Positions 17,857-29,002 of a DNA stretch of 64,000 bases are shown in pieces. The DNA comes from Desulfurivibrio alkaliphilus AHT 2 (GTDB lineage Bacteria > Desulfobacterota > Desulfobulbia > Desulfobulbales > Desulfurivibrionaceae), in NCBI RefSeq assembly GCF_000092205.1, contig NC_014216.1:1989742-2053741 (forward strand), given 5' to 3'. Numbering within the stretch: position 1 is the first letter of the stretch; each line of letters begins with the position of its first letter. Position numbers and translations under genes: made by a program. The notes beneath the pieces were generated by a model. That model saw only the letters and a program-made list of their open reading frames with translations. It was not told the origin of the DNA and searched no databases.

Positions 17857-18126
17857 ATGAGTCCGGCGGACGTGGCGGTTTTGATCCAGCAGGCGGTGAA
17901 GGTTACCCTAACCCTGGCCGGCCCCATTTTGGGCATGGGCATGGCGGTGGGGCTGACCATCGCCCTGTTCCAGGCGGTTACCCAGATCCAGGAAATGACC
18001 CTGACCTTTGTACCCAAGATCTTCGCCGTCCTGCTCACCGTCCTCTTTCTGGCCGGCTGGATGATCACGGTCATGGTGGACTACACCCACAACCTGATCG
18101 TCAGCATCCCCGGCCTGATCAGATAA
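17857..18126 (+). CDS. fliQ: Flagellar export gate protein FliQ
   Basis: An 89-residue gate subunit with two transmembrane helices (about 15-40 and 50-75) and the family motif GLTIALFQAVTQIQEMTLTF between them. GGAGGTTGTTGCT precedes the ATG. The order fliP-fliQ-fliR is the universal one. Confidence 0.96.
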   Translation: MSPADVAVLIQQAVKVTLTLAGPILGMGMAVGLTIALFQAVTQIQEMTLTFVPKIFAVLLTVLFLAGWMITVMVDYTHNLIVSIPGLIR

Positions 18127-18156
18127 GCGATAACCGGGCACCACTGAAATAAGCTT

Positions 18157-18948
18157 ATGGTAGACGCGGCTCTGCTCAACTGGACCATTGACCAGCTCAT
18201 GCGGGTGCTGATTGTAATGACCCGGGTCGGTCCCCTGCTGTTTCTGATGCCGGTCTTAAGCGCCCGCGGGGTGCCGGCCCAGGTCAAGATCCTGCTGGTG
18301 GTAATGACCTCGCTGGTGCTGGCGCCGGTGGTACCGGTGAGCAGTGCCGACCTGCCGGACACCGCGGTGGGTTTCGGGGTCTTTGCCGCCCTTGAAATCA
18401 CCTTCGCCGCCATTCTGGCGCTGTTTGCCCGCTTTGTCTTCTCGGCGGTGGAAACCGCCGGCCAGGTGGTGGGGGTGCAGATGGGCATGGGCATGGCCGG
18501 GGTCATGGACCCCCAGTTCGGCAACCAGGTCTCACCGGTGGGGATGCTCTGGAGCGTGGCGGCCATTTTGCTCTTTCTGGCCATTGACGGCCACCATCTC
18601 TTTTTCGCCGCCATGGTCAGAAGCTACCAGTGGGTGGGCCCCGGCCAGCTGGCGGCGGTAAGCCATTTGACCTACCAGGGCATGATGGACGGGGCGGCCC
18701 AGATGTTCGTGCTGGCCATCAAGATCATGGCCCCGGCCAGCGCCACCCTCTTTTTTTCCCACGTGGGCATGGGGATCATCGCCAAAACGGTACCCCAGAT
18801 CCCCATCCTCATCGTGGGCATGCCCATGAACATCGCCCTGGGGATGATGATGGCGGGGCTCTCCATGGGTTATTTCGTGCCGGTGATGCTGAATCACTTC
18901 GAAATGCTGCATCGCCTGCTGCCGCGCATCGGGGCCGGGCTGGGGTAA
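18157..18948 (+). CDS. fliR: Flagellar export gate protein FliR
   Basis: A 263-residue gate subunit with about six transmembrane segments. Typical FliR blocks are the early MTRVGPLLFLMPVLSARGVP, the central GVQMGMGMAGVMDPQFGNQ and a late MPMNIALGMMMAGLSMGYF. It ends LHRLLPRIGAGLG. The ribosome site is weak, and the ATG lies 30 bp after fliQ. A 69-bp spacer separates it from flhB. Confidence 0.95.
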   Translation: MVDAALLNWTIDQLMRVLIVMTRVGPLLFLMPVLSARGVPAQVKILLVVMTSLVLAPVVPVSSADLPDTAVGFGVFAALEITFAAILALFARFVFSAVETAGQVVGVQMGMGMAGVMDPQFGNQVSPVGMLWSVAAILLFLAIDGHHLFFAAMVRSYQWVGPGQLAAVSHLTYQGMMDGAAQMFVLAIKIMAPASATLFFSHVGMGIIAKTVPQIPILIVGMPMNIALGMMMAGLSMGYFVPVMLNHFEMLHRLLPRIGAGLG

Positions 18949-19017
18949 TCCACCCCCTTACCGGGAAAGCCTGGCAACAGCCAAAGACAGGCATAACAAC
19001 AGTCAAGGGCAAGCAGG

Positions 19018-20079
19018 ATGGCCGAAGAGCAATCCGGGCAAGAGAAAACTGAAAAACCCACCGAACGGCGACTGCTGGAGGCCCGCAAGAAGGGGGATGT
19101 GGCCAAGAGCATGGAGGTGCCTTCGGCGGCAGTGCTGCTGGCCGGGGTGATCGTGCTCTACTTCACCGGGGAGCGGATGTTCAACCAGGTCACCGGCATG
19201 ATGCAGTTTTACCTGGGTAACCTGGACACCCTGAACCTAAGCCCCGGCAACATGCCGGCCATCTCCCGCCAAGCCCTGATCAGCATCTTCGACGTGCTCT
19301 GGCCGCTGATGCTCACCGTCTTCATCGTTGCCCTGCTGGCCAACTATATGCAGATCGGGGTGCTTTTCACCACCGAAAAGATGAAGCCCAAGCTGGAAAA
19401 AATCGACCCCTTAAAAGGGTTTGGTCGCCTTTTTTCCAAGCAGGCCCTGGCCAACTTCTTTAAATCCATGGCCAAAATGGGCGTGGTGGGTTATGTCGCT
19501 TACAGTGAGGTAAAAAGGGCGCTCAATGAAATCCTGCCGCTGATGGACAAGGCCCCCTACCCCATCGTCATGTTCATGACCGAAACGGCCTTCTGGATCT
19601 TTTTGAAGTGCGCTCTGGCCATCGCCATCATCGCCGCCATTGATTACGCTTTCCAGCGCTGGCAGTTCATGGAAAAGATGAAGATGACCAAGCAGGACAT
19701 GAAGGACGAGGGCAAGCAGACCGAGGGCGACCCCCACGTCAAGGGGCGGATCCGGGCGATCCAGACCGAAATGGCCCGCAAGCGGATGATGGCCGAGGTG
19801 CCCAAGGCCGACGTGGTGGTCACCAACCCCACCCGGCTGGCCATTGCCATCAAGTACGACGCCCTCACCATGCCGGCCCCCAAGGTGCTGGCCAAAGGCG
19901 CCGGGGTGGTGGCCGGTAAAATCAGGGAGATCGCCCAGGAGCATGAGGTGCCCATCGTGGAAGACAAACCCCTGGCCCAGGCTTTGTACCAAACGGTGGA
20001 GATCGACCAGACCATCCCCGAGAACCTCTTCCAGGCGGTGGCGGAAGTACTGGCCTACGTCTATAACCTGAGAAAGTAA
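19018..20079 (+). CDS. flhB: Flagellar export specificity switch FlhB with NPTR in place of NPTH
   Basis: Membrane protein that switches export from rod/hook to filament substrates after self-cleavage. Four transmembrane helices span about residues 30-210, followed by the cytoplasmic domain. The N-terminus GQEKTEKPTERRLLEARKKG is the family signature. The autocleavage motif, normally NPTH, reads NPTR at residues 270-273 (codons 19825-19836). Cleavage occurs between N and P, both retained, but the His is usually conserved. Length (353) is normal and the C-terminal cytoplasmic part is full length. Confidence 0.94.
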   Translation: MAEEQSGQEKTEKPTERRLLEARKKGDVAKSMEVPSAAVLLAGVIVLYFTGERMFNQVTGMMQFYLGNLDTLNLSPGNMPAISRQALISIFDVLWPLMLTVFIVALLANYMQIGVLFTTEKMKPKLEKIDPLKGFGRLFSKQALANFFKSMAKMGVVGYVAYSEVKRALNEILPLMDKAPYPIVMFMTETAFWIFLKCALAIAIIAAIDYAFQRWQFMEKMKMTKQDMKDEGKQTEGDPHVKGRIRAIQTEMARKRMMAEVPKADVVVTNPTRLAIAIKYDALTMPAPKVLAKGAGVVAGKIREIAQEHEVPIVEDKPLAQALYQTVEIDQTIPENLFQAVAEVLAYVYNLRK

Positions 20080-20085
20080 ACCACC

Positions 20086-22212
20086 ATGGCGGAAGCGGAA
20101 CAAAAAGCAGGCGGCATCGATTTCAAAGCACTGGCGGCGGAAGCGCCCAGCATGGCGGTGGCCCTGGGGGTGGTGGCGGTACTGGCGGTAATGATCCTGC
20201 CGTTGCCCACCTTTGTCCTTGACCTGCTGCTGAGCACCAACCTCACCATCGGGCTGGTGATTCTGCTGATCGCCATGTACAACCAAAAACCGCTGGATTT
20301 CTCCTCTTTCCCGGCGGTGCTGCTGGTCACCACCCTGTTCCGGCTGTCGTTGAACATCGCCTCCACCCGCCTGATCTTGCTCCAGGGCCACGAGGGTCCC
20401 GGCGCGGTGGGCCAGGTGATCCAGGCCTTCGGCACCTTCGTGGTGGGGGGCAATTACGCGGTTGGTATCATCATCTTCCTGATCATGGTACTGATCAACT
20501 TCATCGTCATCACCAAAGGTGCCGGCCGGATTGCCGAGGTGGCGGCCCGCTTCACCCTGGATGCCATGCCCGGCAAGCAGATGGCCATCGATGCCGACCT
20601 TAACGCCGGCCTGATCAACGAGGAAGAGGCCAAGGCCCGGCGCAAGGAGATCTCCCAGCAGTCGGAATTTTACGGCGCCATGGACGGTGCCTCCAAGTTC
20701 GTGCGCGGCGAGGCCGTTGCCAGCCTGGTGATCATGGCCATCAACATCATCGGCGGCCTGATGATCGGGGTTTTCATGATGCAGATGAGCGCCGGCGACG
20801 CCGCCGTCACCTACACCCTGCTGACCATCGGTGACGGCCTGGTGGCCCAGATCCCGGCCCTGGTCATCTCCACCTCCACCGGTATCATCGTCAGCCGGGC
20901 GGCCAGCGACCAGAGCATGGGCAAGGAGTTTGCCCGCCAGTTCGGCATGCAGCCCCAGGCCCTGGGCGTGGCCTCGGGCATTGTCATGCTGCTGGGCCTG
21001 GTACCCGGCCTGCCCACCCTCCCTTTCATCTCCTTGGGCTGCATCATGGGCGGCCTGGCCTGGCTGGCCTACCAAAAAAGCGGCGAGGCGGCCCTGGAGG
21101 AGGAGGAAGAAGCGGCGGAAAAACGGCGCCAGGAAGAGGCCGGCCCGGAACCGGGCTCGCCGGAGGCGGTGGAGGCCCTGCTCCCTCTGGACACCCTGGA
21201 GCTGGAGGTGGGCTACGGCCTGATCCCGCTGGTGGATGAGAACCAGCAGGGCGACCTGCTGGAGCGCATCCGGGCCATCCGCCGCCAGTTTGCCACCGAA
21301 GTGGGGATGCTGATCCCGCCGCTGCACGTGCGGGACAACCTGCAACTTAAACCCGACGAATACGTGCTCCAGCTCAAAGGGGTGGAAATCGCCCGCGGCG
21401 AGGTGATGATGGGCCACCTGATGGCCATGGATTCAGGAGCGGCCAAACGGGAACTCGATGGTATCCCCACCACCGAACCGGCCTTCCAGCTACCGGCGGT
21501 GTGGATCACCGAGGAGGCTCGAGAAGAGGCCCAGGTGGCCGGCTACACGGTGGTGGACCCCTCCACCGTGATCGCCACCCACTTAACCGAAGTGCTGCGG
21601 GCCAACGCCCACGAACTGCTGGGGCGCCAGGACACCCAGAAACTGCTCGACAACCTGGCCAAGACCCATCCCAAGGTGGTGGAAGAACTGGTACCGGGCC
21701 TGCTCACCCTGGGCGGCATGCAGAAGGTGCTGCAAAATCTGCTGCGGGAACGGGTCTCCATCCGTGATTTGCTCACCATCTGTGAAACCCTGGCCGACAA
21801 CGCCGGCCGCAGCAAAGACCCGGATCTGCTCACCGAATTCGTGCGCCAGAAACTGGCCCGCTCCATCGTCAGCGGCTATGTGGACCAGGAGGGTACCCTG
21901 TCGGTGCTGACCCTGGCGGCCAAGACGGAAGACATCATCCGGGAGAGCCTGCAACAGACCGACCAGGGGGTTTATCTTAACCTGGAACCGAACCTGGCAC
22001 AGCATTTGCTTGAACAGATCCAGCAGGCGTCCGAACAGGCGGCCAACGACGGCTACCAGCCCATCATTCTCTGCTCACCCGCCATCCGCCGCCACCTGCG
22101 GCGCCTGCTGGAACGTTTCATGCCCCACGTGATGGTGCTCTCCCACAACGAGGTCACCACCCAGACCAGGATCCGGTCTTTGGGGACCATTGAAATCAAC
22201 CCCAAAAAGTAA
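20086..22212 (+). CDS. flhA: Flagellar export apparatus protein FlhA
   Basis: Export-gate component whose nonameric cytoplasmic ring docks chaperone-substrate complexes. The 708-residue protein has about eight transmembrane helices in residues 20-320, including FRLSLNIASTRLIL, and the FHIPEP-type loop GRIAEVAARFTLDAMPGKQMAIDADL at about 146-171. The C-terminal cytoplasmic domain runs from about 360 and contains GVQ-type PAEGYVL-like segments such as LKPDEYVLQLKGVEIARGE. It starts 6 bp after flhB. Confidence 0.96.
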   Translation: MAEAEQKAGGIDFKALAAEAPSMAVALGVVAVLAVMILPLPTFVLDLLLSTNLTIGLVILLIAMYNQKPLDFSSFPAVLLVTTLFRLSLNIASTRLILLQGHEGPGAVGQVIQAFGTFVVGGNYAVGIIIFLIMVLINFIVITKGAGRIAEVAARFTLDAMPGKQMAIDADLNAGLINEEEAKARRKEISQQSEFYGAMDGASKFVRGEAVASLVIMAINIIGGLMIGVFMMQMSAGDAAVTYTLLTIGDGLVAQIPALVISTSTGIIVSRAASDQSMGKEFARQFGMQPQALGVASGIVMLLGLVPGLPTLPFISLGCIMGGLAWLAYQKSGEAALEEEEEAAEKRRQEEAGPEPGSPEAVEALLPLDTLELEVGYGLIPLVDENQQGDLLERIRAIRRQFATEVGMLIPPLHVRDNLQLKPDEYVLQLKGVEIARGEVMMGHLMAMDSGAAKRELDGIPTTEPAFQLPAVWITEEAREEAQVAGYTVVDPSTVIATHLTEVLRANAHELLGRQDTQKLLDNLAKTHPKVVEELVPGLLTLGGMQKVLQNLLRERVSIRDLLTICETLADNAGRSKDPDLLTEFVRQKLARSIVSGYVDQEGTLSVLTLAAKTEDIIRESLQQTDQGVYLNLEPNLAQHLLEQIQQASEQAANDGYQPIILCSPAIRRHLRRLLERFMPHVMVLSHNEVTTQTRIRSLGTIEINPKK

Positions 22213-22227
22213 CGGTAACGCAAGCCC

Positions 22228-23403
22228 ATGAAAGTCAAACGCTTCGAAGCTCCGGACACCAAAAGCGCCCTGGCTCTGGTCAAGGATGAATTGGGGCCGG
22301 ATGCGGTCATTCTCTCGACCAAAACCCTGCCCCGGGAGCCGGGCCGAGCCCCGGTGGTAGAAGTGGTGGCGGCGGTGGACTTCGCGGTGGAGAACGTGGT
22401 GCCCCGCGCACACTTATCGCCGGCCGCCCCCGCCGTGCGCCGCGGGGCCTGGCGGCCACCGGTGGTCGACCGGCAGGGGCGGCCGGCCGCCTTAAGCGCC
22501 GATGCCGAACCGGCGGCCGGCGTCAACCTGAGCCGCGAGGCCCGGTTGCTGCAACAACGCTTTGCCGGTTGCAATCTTGACCAGCAAAAGCGTCAAAGCA
22601 CCAACGCCATGTCAGTTTCTCCGACACCGGCACCGGCACCGGCACTGAACAGGATGGCTCAGCGCTCCAAAGCGCGCCCCACCCCGGAAGAGGTCATCAA
22701 CTGGCGCAACCAGATCCTGGAGCAACTGGCGGTGCGCCCCCTGCAGCTTAACGGCCGCACCGAACCCCTGGTGATCGCCCTGGTGGGCCCCACCGGGGTG
22801 GGCAAGACCACCACCGCCGCCAAGATCGCCGCCTGGTTCAGCCTGCACGAAAATGCCCGGGTGGCCCTGCTCTCCATGGACTGCTACCGCATCGGCGCCA
22901 CCGACCAACTGCGCACCTACGCCCGGATCATGCGGCTGCCCTGCGAGATCGTCCTGCGCCGGCAGGACTTGCAGGCCGCGCTGCACAAGCACCGGCAAAA
23001 AGATCTGATCATCATCGACACCGCCGGCAAAAGCCCGTTCGATGAAGATCACATTCCGGAACTGGGCCAGTGGTTTGCCGACCACGGCGGGATCACTCCT
23101 TACCTGGTGCTCAGCGCCACCGCCAAAAAGGAGGATATCAACCACATCATCGCCACCTACCGCCCCCTGGGGGTTCCGGCGGCGATCTTGACCAAGCTGG
23201 ACGAAACCCGGGCTTACGCGGCACTGTGCCAGCAGATGGCCAGGGCCGAGCTGCCCATCGCCTGTCTCTGCACCGGCCAGAAGGTCCCGGAGGATTTCCT
23301 GCCCGCCGACAAGAATTTTTTAAAAACCCTGTTCGGCGACGGCTGGGACGCCGCCATGCGGCAACAGGAAGCAGCCATGGCCGACGACGGCTGGCTTAGT
23401 TAA
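22228..23403 (+). CDS. flhF: Flagellar GTPase FlhF (SRP-type)
   Basis: SRP-like GTPase that sets the place and number of polar flagella. The 391 residues include an N-terminal B domain (MKVKRFEAPDTKSALALVKDEL), a long Pro/Ala-rich linker (about 55-150), and the NG domain. Within it, G1 reads GPTGVGKTTTAAK at 187-199, the next motif is DCYRIGATDQLRTYA, and G3 is DTAGKSP. LTKLDETRAYAAL provides the base-recognition motif. It is followed by flhG, its ATPase partner. Confidence 0.94.
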   Translation: MKVKRFEAPDTKSALALVKDELGPDAVILSTKTLPREPGRAPVVEVVAAVDFAVENVVPRAHLSPAAPAVRRGAWRPPVVDRQGRPAALSADAEPAAGVNLSREARLLQQRFAGCNLDQQKRQSTNAMSVSPTPAPAPALNRMAQRSKARPTPEEVINWRNQILEQLAVRPLQLNGRTEPLVIALVGPTGVGKTTTAAKIAAWFSLHENARVALLSMDCYRIGATDQLRTYARIMRLPCEIVLRRQDLQAALHKHRQKDLIIIDTAGKSPFDEDHIPELGQWFADHGGITPYLVLSATAKKEDINHIIATYRPLGVPAAILTKLDETRAYAALCQQMARAELPIACLCTGQKVPEDFLPADKNFLKTLFGDGWDAAMRQQEAAMADDGWLS

Positions 23404-23456
23404 AATTGTTTATTTTTCAAGACCTTACGAAATAAGCACAAGCAGGGGATATTAAG

Positions 23457-24341
23457 ATGACCCAAGCGCAAACCCTGGAAAAAATGATGGACAAAAAAAG
23501 CGCCGCCGGCCCGGCACCGGGCCGCCAACCCGGCAAACGGCCGCCGCGGGTGATCTCGATCACCAGCGGCAAGGGCGGGGTGGGCAAGAGCAACATCGCC
23601 ACCAACCTGGCCTACGCCCTGCGGCGCCAAGGCCTCAAAACCCTGGTTCTGGACGCCGACCTCAACCTGGCCAATGTCGATATCCTGCTGGGCCTGACCC
23701 CCAAGTACAACCTCCAGCACGTCTTCAGCGGCGAAAAAGGGCTGCGCGACATCCTCATCGAGGGTCCGGGCAATATCAAGATCCTGCCGGCCAGCTCGGG
23801 GATCATGGAGCTGGCCGACCTCAACGAAAACCAGCGCCTTTATTTTCTGGCCGAAATGGAGGCCCTGGAAAGCGAAACCGATGTGCTGATCATCGACACC
23901 GCCGCCGGCATTAACAACAACGTGATCTACTTCAACCTGGCGGCCCAGGAGCGGCTGGTGGTGCTGACCCCGGAACCCACCTCACTCACCGACGCCTACG
24001 CCCTGATCAAGGTTTTAAGCACCCGGCACGACATTAAAAGGTACCGCTTTCTGATCAACCAGGCCCGCTCGGAAAAAGAGGCCCTGGCGGTGTACCGCAA
24101 ACTCTGCCTGGTCACCGACCGCTTCCTGGGCAGCCTGTCGCTGGATTTCCTGGGCTACATCCCCTACGACACCAAACTTCCCCAGGCGGTGCGCAGCCAG
24201 CGGCTGGTCTGCGACCTTTACCCGGACTCGCCGGCGGGGCGTACCTTCACCCGCCTGGCGGAAGCCATGGCCGCAGAAAAACCGCACCGGGACCAGGACG
24301 GCAACATCAAATTTTTCTGGCAGGGACTTTTCGGGGGTTGA
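23457..24341 (+). CDS. flhG: MinD/ParA-type ATPase FlhG (FleN)
   Basis: A 294-residue ATPase restricting flagellar number, activating FlhF through its N-terminal peptide. That peptide is present (MTQAQTLEKMMDKK, resembling the DQAxxLR motif). The deviant Walker A TSGKGGVGKSNIATNLA is at about 37-53, the switch-type VLDADLNLANVDILLG near 66-81, and IIDTAAGINNNV near 145. It lacks a strong C-terminal amphipathic extension beyond the last residues. It overlaps the start region of fliA closely (2 bp spacing). Confidence 0.93.
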   Translation: MTQAQTLEKMMDKKSAAGPAPGRQPGKRPPRVISITSGKGGVGKSNIATNLAYALRRQGLKTLVLDADLNLANVDILLGLTPKYNLQHVFSGEKGLRDILIEGPGNIKILPASSGIMELADLNENQRLYFLAEMEALESETDVLIIDTAAGINNNVIYFNLAAQERLVVLTPEPTSLTDAYALIKVLSTRHDIKRYRFLINQARSEKEALAVYRKLCLVTDRFLGSLSLDFLGYIPYDTKLPQAVRSQRLVCDLYPDSPAGRTFTRLAEAMAAEKPHRDQDGNIKFFWQGLFGG

Positions 24342-24343
24342 TA

Positions 24344-25132
24344 ATGATGCAAAAACAACCAGGCCCGAGCAAGTTCAAGGATTACACCAGCGCCTACTTC
24401 GATCGCCGGGAGCAGCTCGACCCGGCCAAGCGCGAGGAGCTGATCCTGAACTACACCCCGCTGATCAAGTACATCGCCTCTCGCCTGGCCTCGCGGCTGC
24501 CGCCCCAGGTGGCGGTGGACGACCTGATCAGTTGCGGCATCGTCGGGCTGATCGACGCCATAAACAAGTTCGACCCGGCCAAGAACGTCCAGTTCAAAAC
24601 CTACGCCGAGTTCCGAATCAAAGGAGCGATGCTTGATGAACTGCGGGCCCTGGACTGGGTGCCGCGCTCCATCCGGCGCAAGGTCACCGAGCTGGAACAG
24701 GTCTGCAGCGAGCTTGAGGTCAAACTGGGCCGACCGGCCACCGACGAGGAAACCGCCACGGCTTTGGGCATTGGCCTGGAAGAGTACCACCGCCTGCTGG
24801 ATGAAACCAAATCGGTCAGTTTTCTCGACATCGAATACTTGCGCCGCCAGGCGCCGGCGGAGGTTGAAGGCAACCTGGCGGAAGTGTTCGCCAGTGACGA
24901 CAAAGATCCCTTTGCCGCCCTCAACCTGGGCGAAACCAAGGCATTGCTGGCCAAGGCAATCAACGAACTGCCGGAAAAGGAGAAACTCACCGTGGCTCTC
25001 TACTACCACGAAGAGTTGACCATGCGGGAAATCGGCGAGGTACTGGGCTACACCGAAAGCCGGATCTCACAGATGCACAGCAAGGCCATGCTGCGGTTGC
25101 GCGGCAAGCTGAAAAAGAGTCTTGACGCATAG
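24344..25132 (+). CDS. fliA: Flagellar sigma factor FliA (sigma-28)
   Basis: Sigma factor for late flagellar and chemotaxis genes. The 262-residue protein has region 2 (LINY-like LILNYTPLIKYIASRLASRLP, then DDLISCGIVGLIDAINKFDP and FKTYAEFRIKGAMLDELRALDW), region 3 (PRSIRRKVTELEQ), and region 4 with the helix-turn-helix LTMREIGEVLGYTESRISQMHSKA. The start is ATG 24344 (MMQKQPG), 2 bp past the flhG stop; a TTG two codons earlier lacks support. No flgM anti-sigma gene is in the window. Confidence 0.94.
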   Translation: MMQKQPGPSKFKDYTSAYFDRREQLDPAKREELILNYTPLIKYIASRLASRLPPQVAVDDLISCGIVGLIDAINKFDPAKNVQFKTYAEFRIKGAMLDELRALDWVPRSIRRKVTELEQVCSELEVKLGRPATDEETATALGIGLEEYHRLLDETKSVSFLDIEYLRRQAPAEVEGNLAEVFASDDKDPFAALNLGETKALLAKAINELPEKEKLTVALYYHEELTMREIGEVLGYTESRISQMHSKAMLRLRGKLKKSLDA

Positions 25133-25264
25133 GGTGCAGGCCATAATTTTCGCTTGTGCTTTATGGTGCTTCTCAATATATTTGGATATTTAGTAATCAT
25201 TAAGCTTGGGGCAGCGGGCAATCGTTGCCTGGCCCCGCCCTGAAAAAAACCGGTCGGAGGAGTT

Positions 25265-25648
25265 ATGGCTGCAGATCCGAGCATGAAAATCCTGGTGGTG
25301 GATGATTTTGCGACCATGCGCCGCATTGTCAAAAACATTCTCAACCAACTGGGTTTCAAAAACATTATCGAGGCCGACGACGGCACCACTGCCCTGAACA
25401 CCCTGAAGAGTGAAAAGGTGGACCTGATCATCTCCGACTGGAACATGCCCAAGATGACCGGGCTGGACCTGCTCAAGGCGGTGCGGGCCGATGCCAACAT
25501 GGCCGACACCCCTTTTATCATGGTTACCGCCGAGGCCCAGCAGGACAACATCATCCTGGCGGTCAAGGCGAAGGTCAGCCAGTACATCGTTAAACCCTTT
25601 ACCGCCGAAGTACTGGGCGAAAAGCTGGAAAAGATCTTCGGCAGCTGA
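25265..25648 (+). CDS. cheY: Chemotaxis response regulator CheY
   Basis: A 127-residue single receiver that, when phosphorylated, binds FliM to change motor rotation. Asp13/Asp14 form the acidic pocket, Asp58 (IISDWNMPKMTG) is the phosphorylation site, Thr in MVTAEA and Lys in YIVKPF complete the switch. The segment MKILVVDDFATMRRIVKNIL is characteristic of true CheY. The ribosome site is GGAGGAG. It is 132 bp after fliA; cheA and cheZ are not in the window. Confidence 0.93.
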   Translation: MAADPSMKILVVDDFATMRRIVKNILNQLGFKNIIEADDGTTALNTLKSEKVDLIISDWNMPKMTGLDLLKAVRADANMADTPFIMVTAEAQQDNIILAVKAKVSQYIVKPFTAEVLGEKLEKIFGS

Positions 25649-25667
25649 GGCTGCGGGATAAACCTCC

Positions 25668-26555
25668 ATGGCGCAGGGGAAAGGTTCCGACCAGGACACT
25701 CTTGGCTCTCCGCCGCCAATCCTGGACAAGCTGGATGACGACGACTGGGGCGACGACTGGGAAGCCGCCTTTCAATCGGAGGACCTGGCGGCCGACGAAG
25801 AGGCGCTGGCCGAGGAGTTCAGCTTCACCGACGACCAGGAACAGGCGGCGGAAGGCACCGGACCATCACCCGCCGCCGAAACCGGCGAACCGGAAAGTGA
25901 TGCCGCCGCCGGACCCGGCCTGGTCAGCCGACTGACGGACATCCTGCCCGCCGCGGCAACAACCCTGATAAACCTTGGCAGGGAACTGCCGCAGCTGCCC
26001 CTTAAGTTGTGGCGCTCCTTCCGGGCCATGGGCCGGCCGCAAAAAATCGTCACCGGCGCCATCGCCCTCACCCTGCTGTTTTCCCTGCTGCTCTTCTCCA
26101 CCCTTAGCCGCGCCCCTGGGCCGCAAATTGTTTTACCCGACGACCCCTTTGGCCTGCAGGAGCCCCTGGATGCCGCACCGCCGGCCGAACCAGCCGTATC
26201 CGTTGCCGAGCCGGAAGTGCCGCACCCACCGCCCACCGAACCCGACCGGCACCGGATATCACTGACTGATTTTCTCATTCCCGTGCCCGGCGATACCGGC
26301 CATGGCGACATCTTCCTGCAACTCGACCTGACCCTCACCGTCCAAACGCCCCCCGGCGAACCACTGAACCCGGTGCTTAAAGCCCAACTCCGGGAAAGCA
26401 TCTACAACTTTTATCGCCGCCGGGACCCCGCCGACCTGCGCCGCTATTCCCTGGCCCGGGGAGATATGCTACGAGATCTCCGCTTCTGGCTGGAAGAACA
26501 CCACCCGGAACTGGAGGCCGATGCCATATCCTTTGACCGCTACTGGCTCAACTAG
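25668..26555 (+). CDS. FliL-like membrane protein with acidic N-terminus
   Basis: A 295-residue protein of uncertain family. Residues 1-85 are very acidic and Asp/Glu/Trp-rich (DDDDWGDDWEAAF). One transmembrane helix lies near residues 128-146, followed by a Pro-rich linker and a C-terminal domain from about 197. That domain (RISLTDFLIPVPGDTGHGD, then LDLTLTVQTPPG and LKAQLRESIYNFYRRRD) resembles the layout of FliL periplasmic domains by eye. Located 20 bp after cheY, it may be a second FliL-type stator helper or another motor protein. The family assignment is inference; membrane topology is clear. Confidence 0.6.
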   Translation: MAQGKGSDQDTLGSPPPILDKLDDDDWGDDWEAAFQSEDLAADEEALAEEFSFTDDQEQAAEGTGPSPAAETGEPESDAAAGPGLVSRLTDILPAAATTLINLGRELPQLPLKLWRSFRAMGRPQKIVTGAIALTLLFSLLLFSTLSRAPGPQIVLPDDPFGLQEPLDAAPPAEPAVSVAEPEVPHPPPTEPDRHRISLTDFLIPVPGDTGHGDIFLQLDLTLTVQTPPGEPLNPVLKAQLRESIYNFYRRRDPADLRRYSLARGDMLRDLRFWLEEHHPELEADAISFDRYWLN

Positions 26556-26562
26556 TAAACTA

Positions 26563-28452
<1,890 letters not shown>

Positions 28453-28558
28453 CGTTTTTTATAATTCCGGCAAACATTATCCGGACGAGCATCATTTTCG
28501 AAGCAAGTGCCTTTAAGATTGATCGCTTTTAAACCACCAATCCACCGGGAGGTGACTT

Positions 28559-28975
28559 ATGCCTGCGTTAAAAATGCTGCTGCCGGCTTTGCTGCTGGTG
28601 CTGTTCGGGGCCGCTACGGCCCTGGCGGATTTTGTCGAGAAGCGCCATGTGGCCACCATCGATGAAGACGGGGTGCAACGCGTGGAGATGGAGGGGGGTG
28701 AATACTATTTCGACCCCAACGTGGTGGTGGTCAAGGTCAATGTGCCGGTGGAGTTGAGCATCCGCGATGTCGGCGGCATTGCCCCCCACGATATCGTGCT
28801 CCATGCCCCGGAAGCGGGAATCGATTTTGCGGTTAATTATGGGCGGGAACCGGTAACCATCGAGTTTACCCCCACCAAGGTCGGCGAGTATGAATTTGAC
28901 TGCAGCAAGCGCCTGCTCTTTTTCAGAAGCCACCGGGATCGGGGCATGCATGGTATTTTAAAGGTCGTGGAATAA
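28559..28975 (+). CDS. Secreted cupredoxin-like protein
   Basis: A 138-residue protein with a signal peptide (residues 1-23, ending ATALA). The beta-rich remainder has a plausible type-1 copper set: His in IAPHDIVLHAP, Cys in YEFDCSK, His in RSHRDRG and Met in GMHGI. This is the H-C-H-M order of the cupredoxin fold as in cytochrome oxidase subunit II-like and plastocyanin-like proteins. It is probably a periplasmic electron carrier or copper protein, but not assigned to a named family. The ribosome site is GGGAGGTG. It pairs with the small membrane protein 27 bp downstream. Confidence 0.7.
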   Translation: MPALKMLLPALLLVLFGAATALADFVEKRHVATIDEDGVQRVEMEGGEYYFDPNVVVVKVNVPVELSIRDVGGIAPHDIVLHAPEAGIDFAVNYGREPVTIEFTPTKVGEYEFDCSKRLLFFRSHRDRGMHGILKVVE

Positions 28976-29002
28976 TCACCATCTCTGCTAAGGAGGAGCC
29001 CC

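Noticed and set aside
19411-21417. A 668-codon open frame on the - strand opposite flhB and flhA
   Set aside because: It is antisense to two full-length conserved genes, has a His/Gly/Gln-biased composition typical of GC-rich shadow frames, and no ribosome site.
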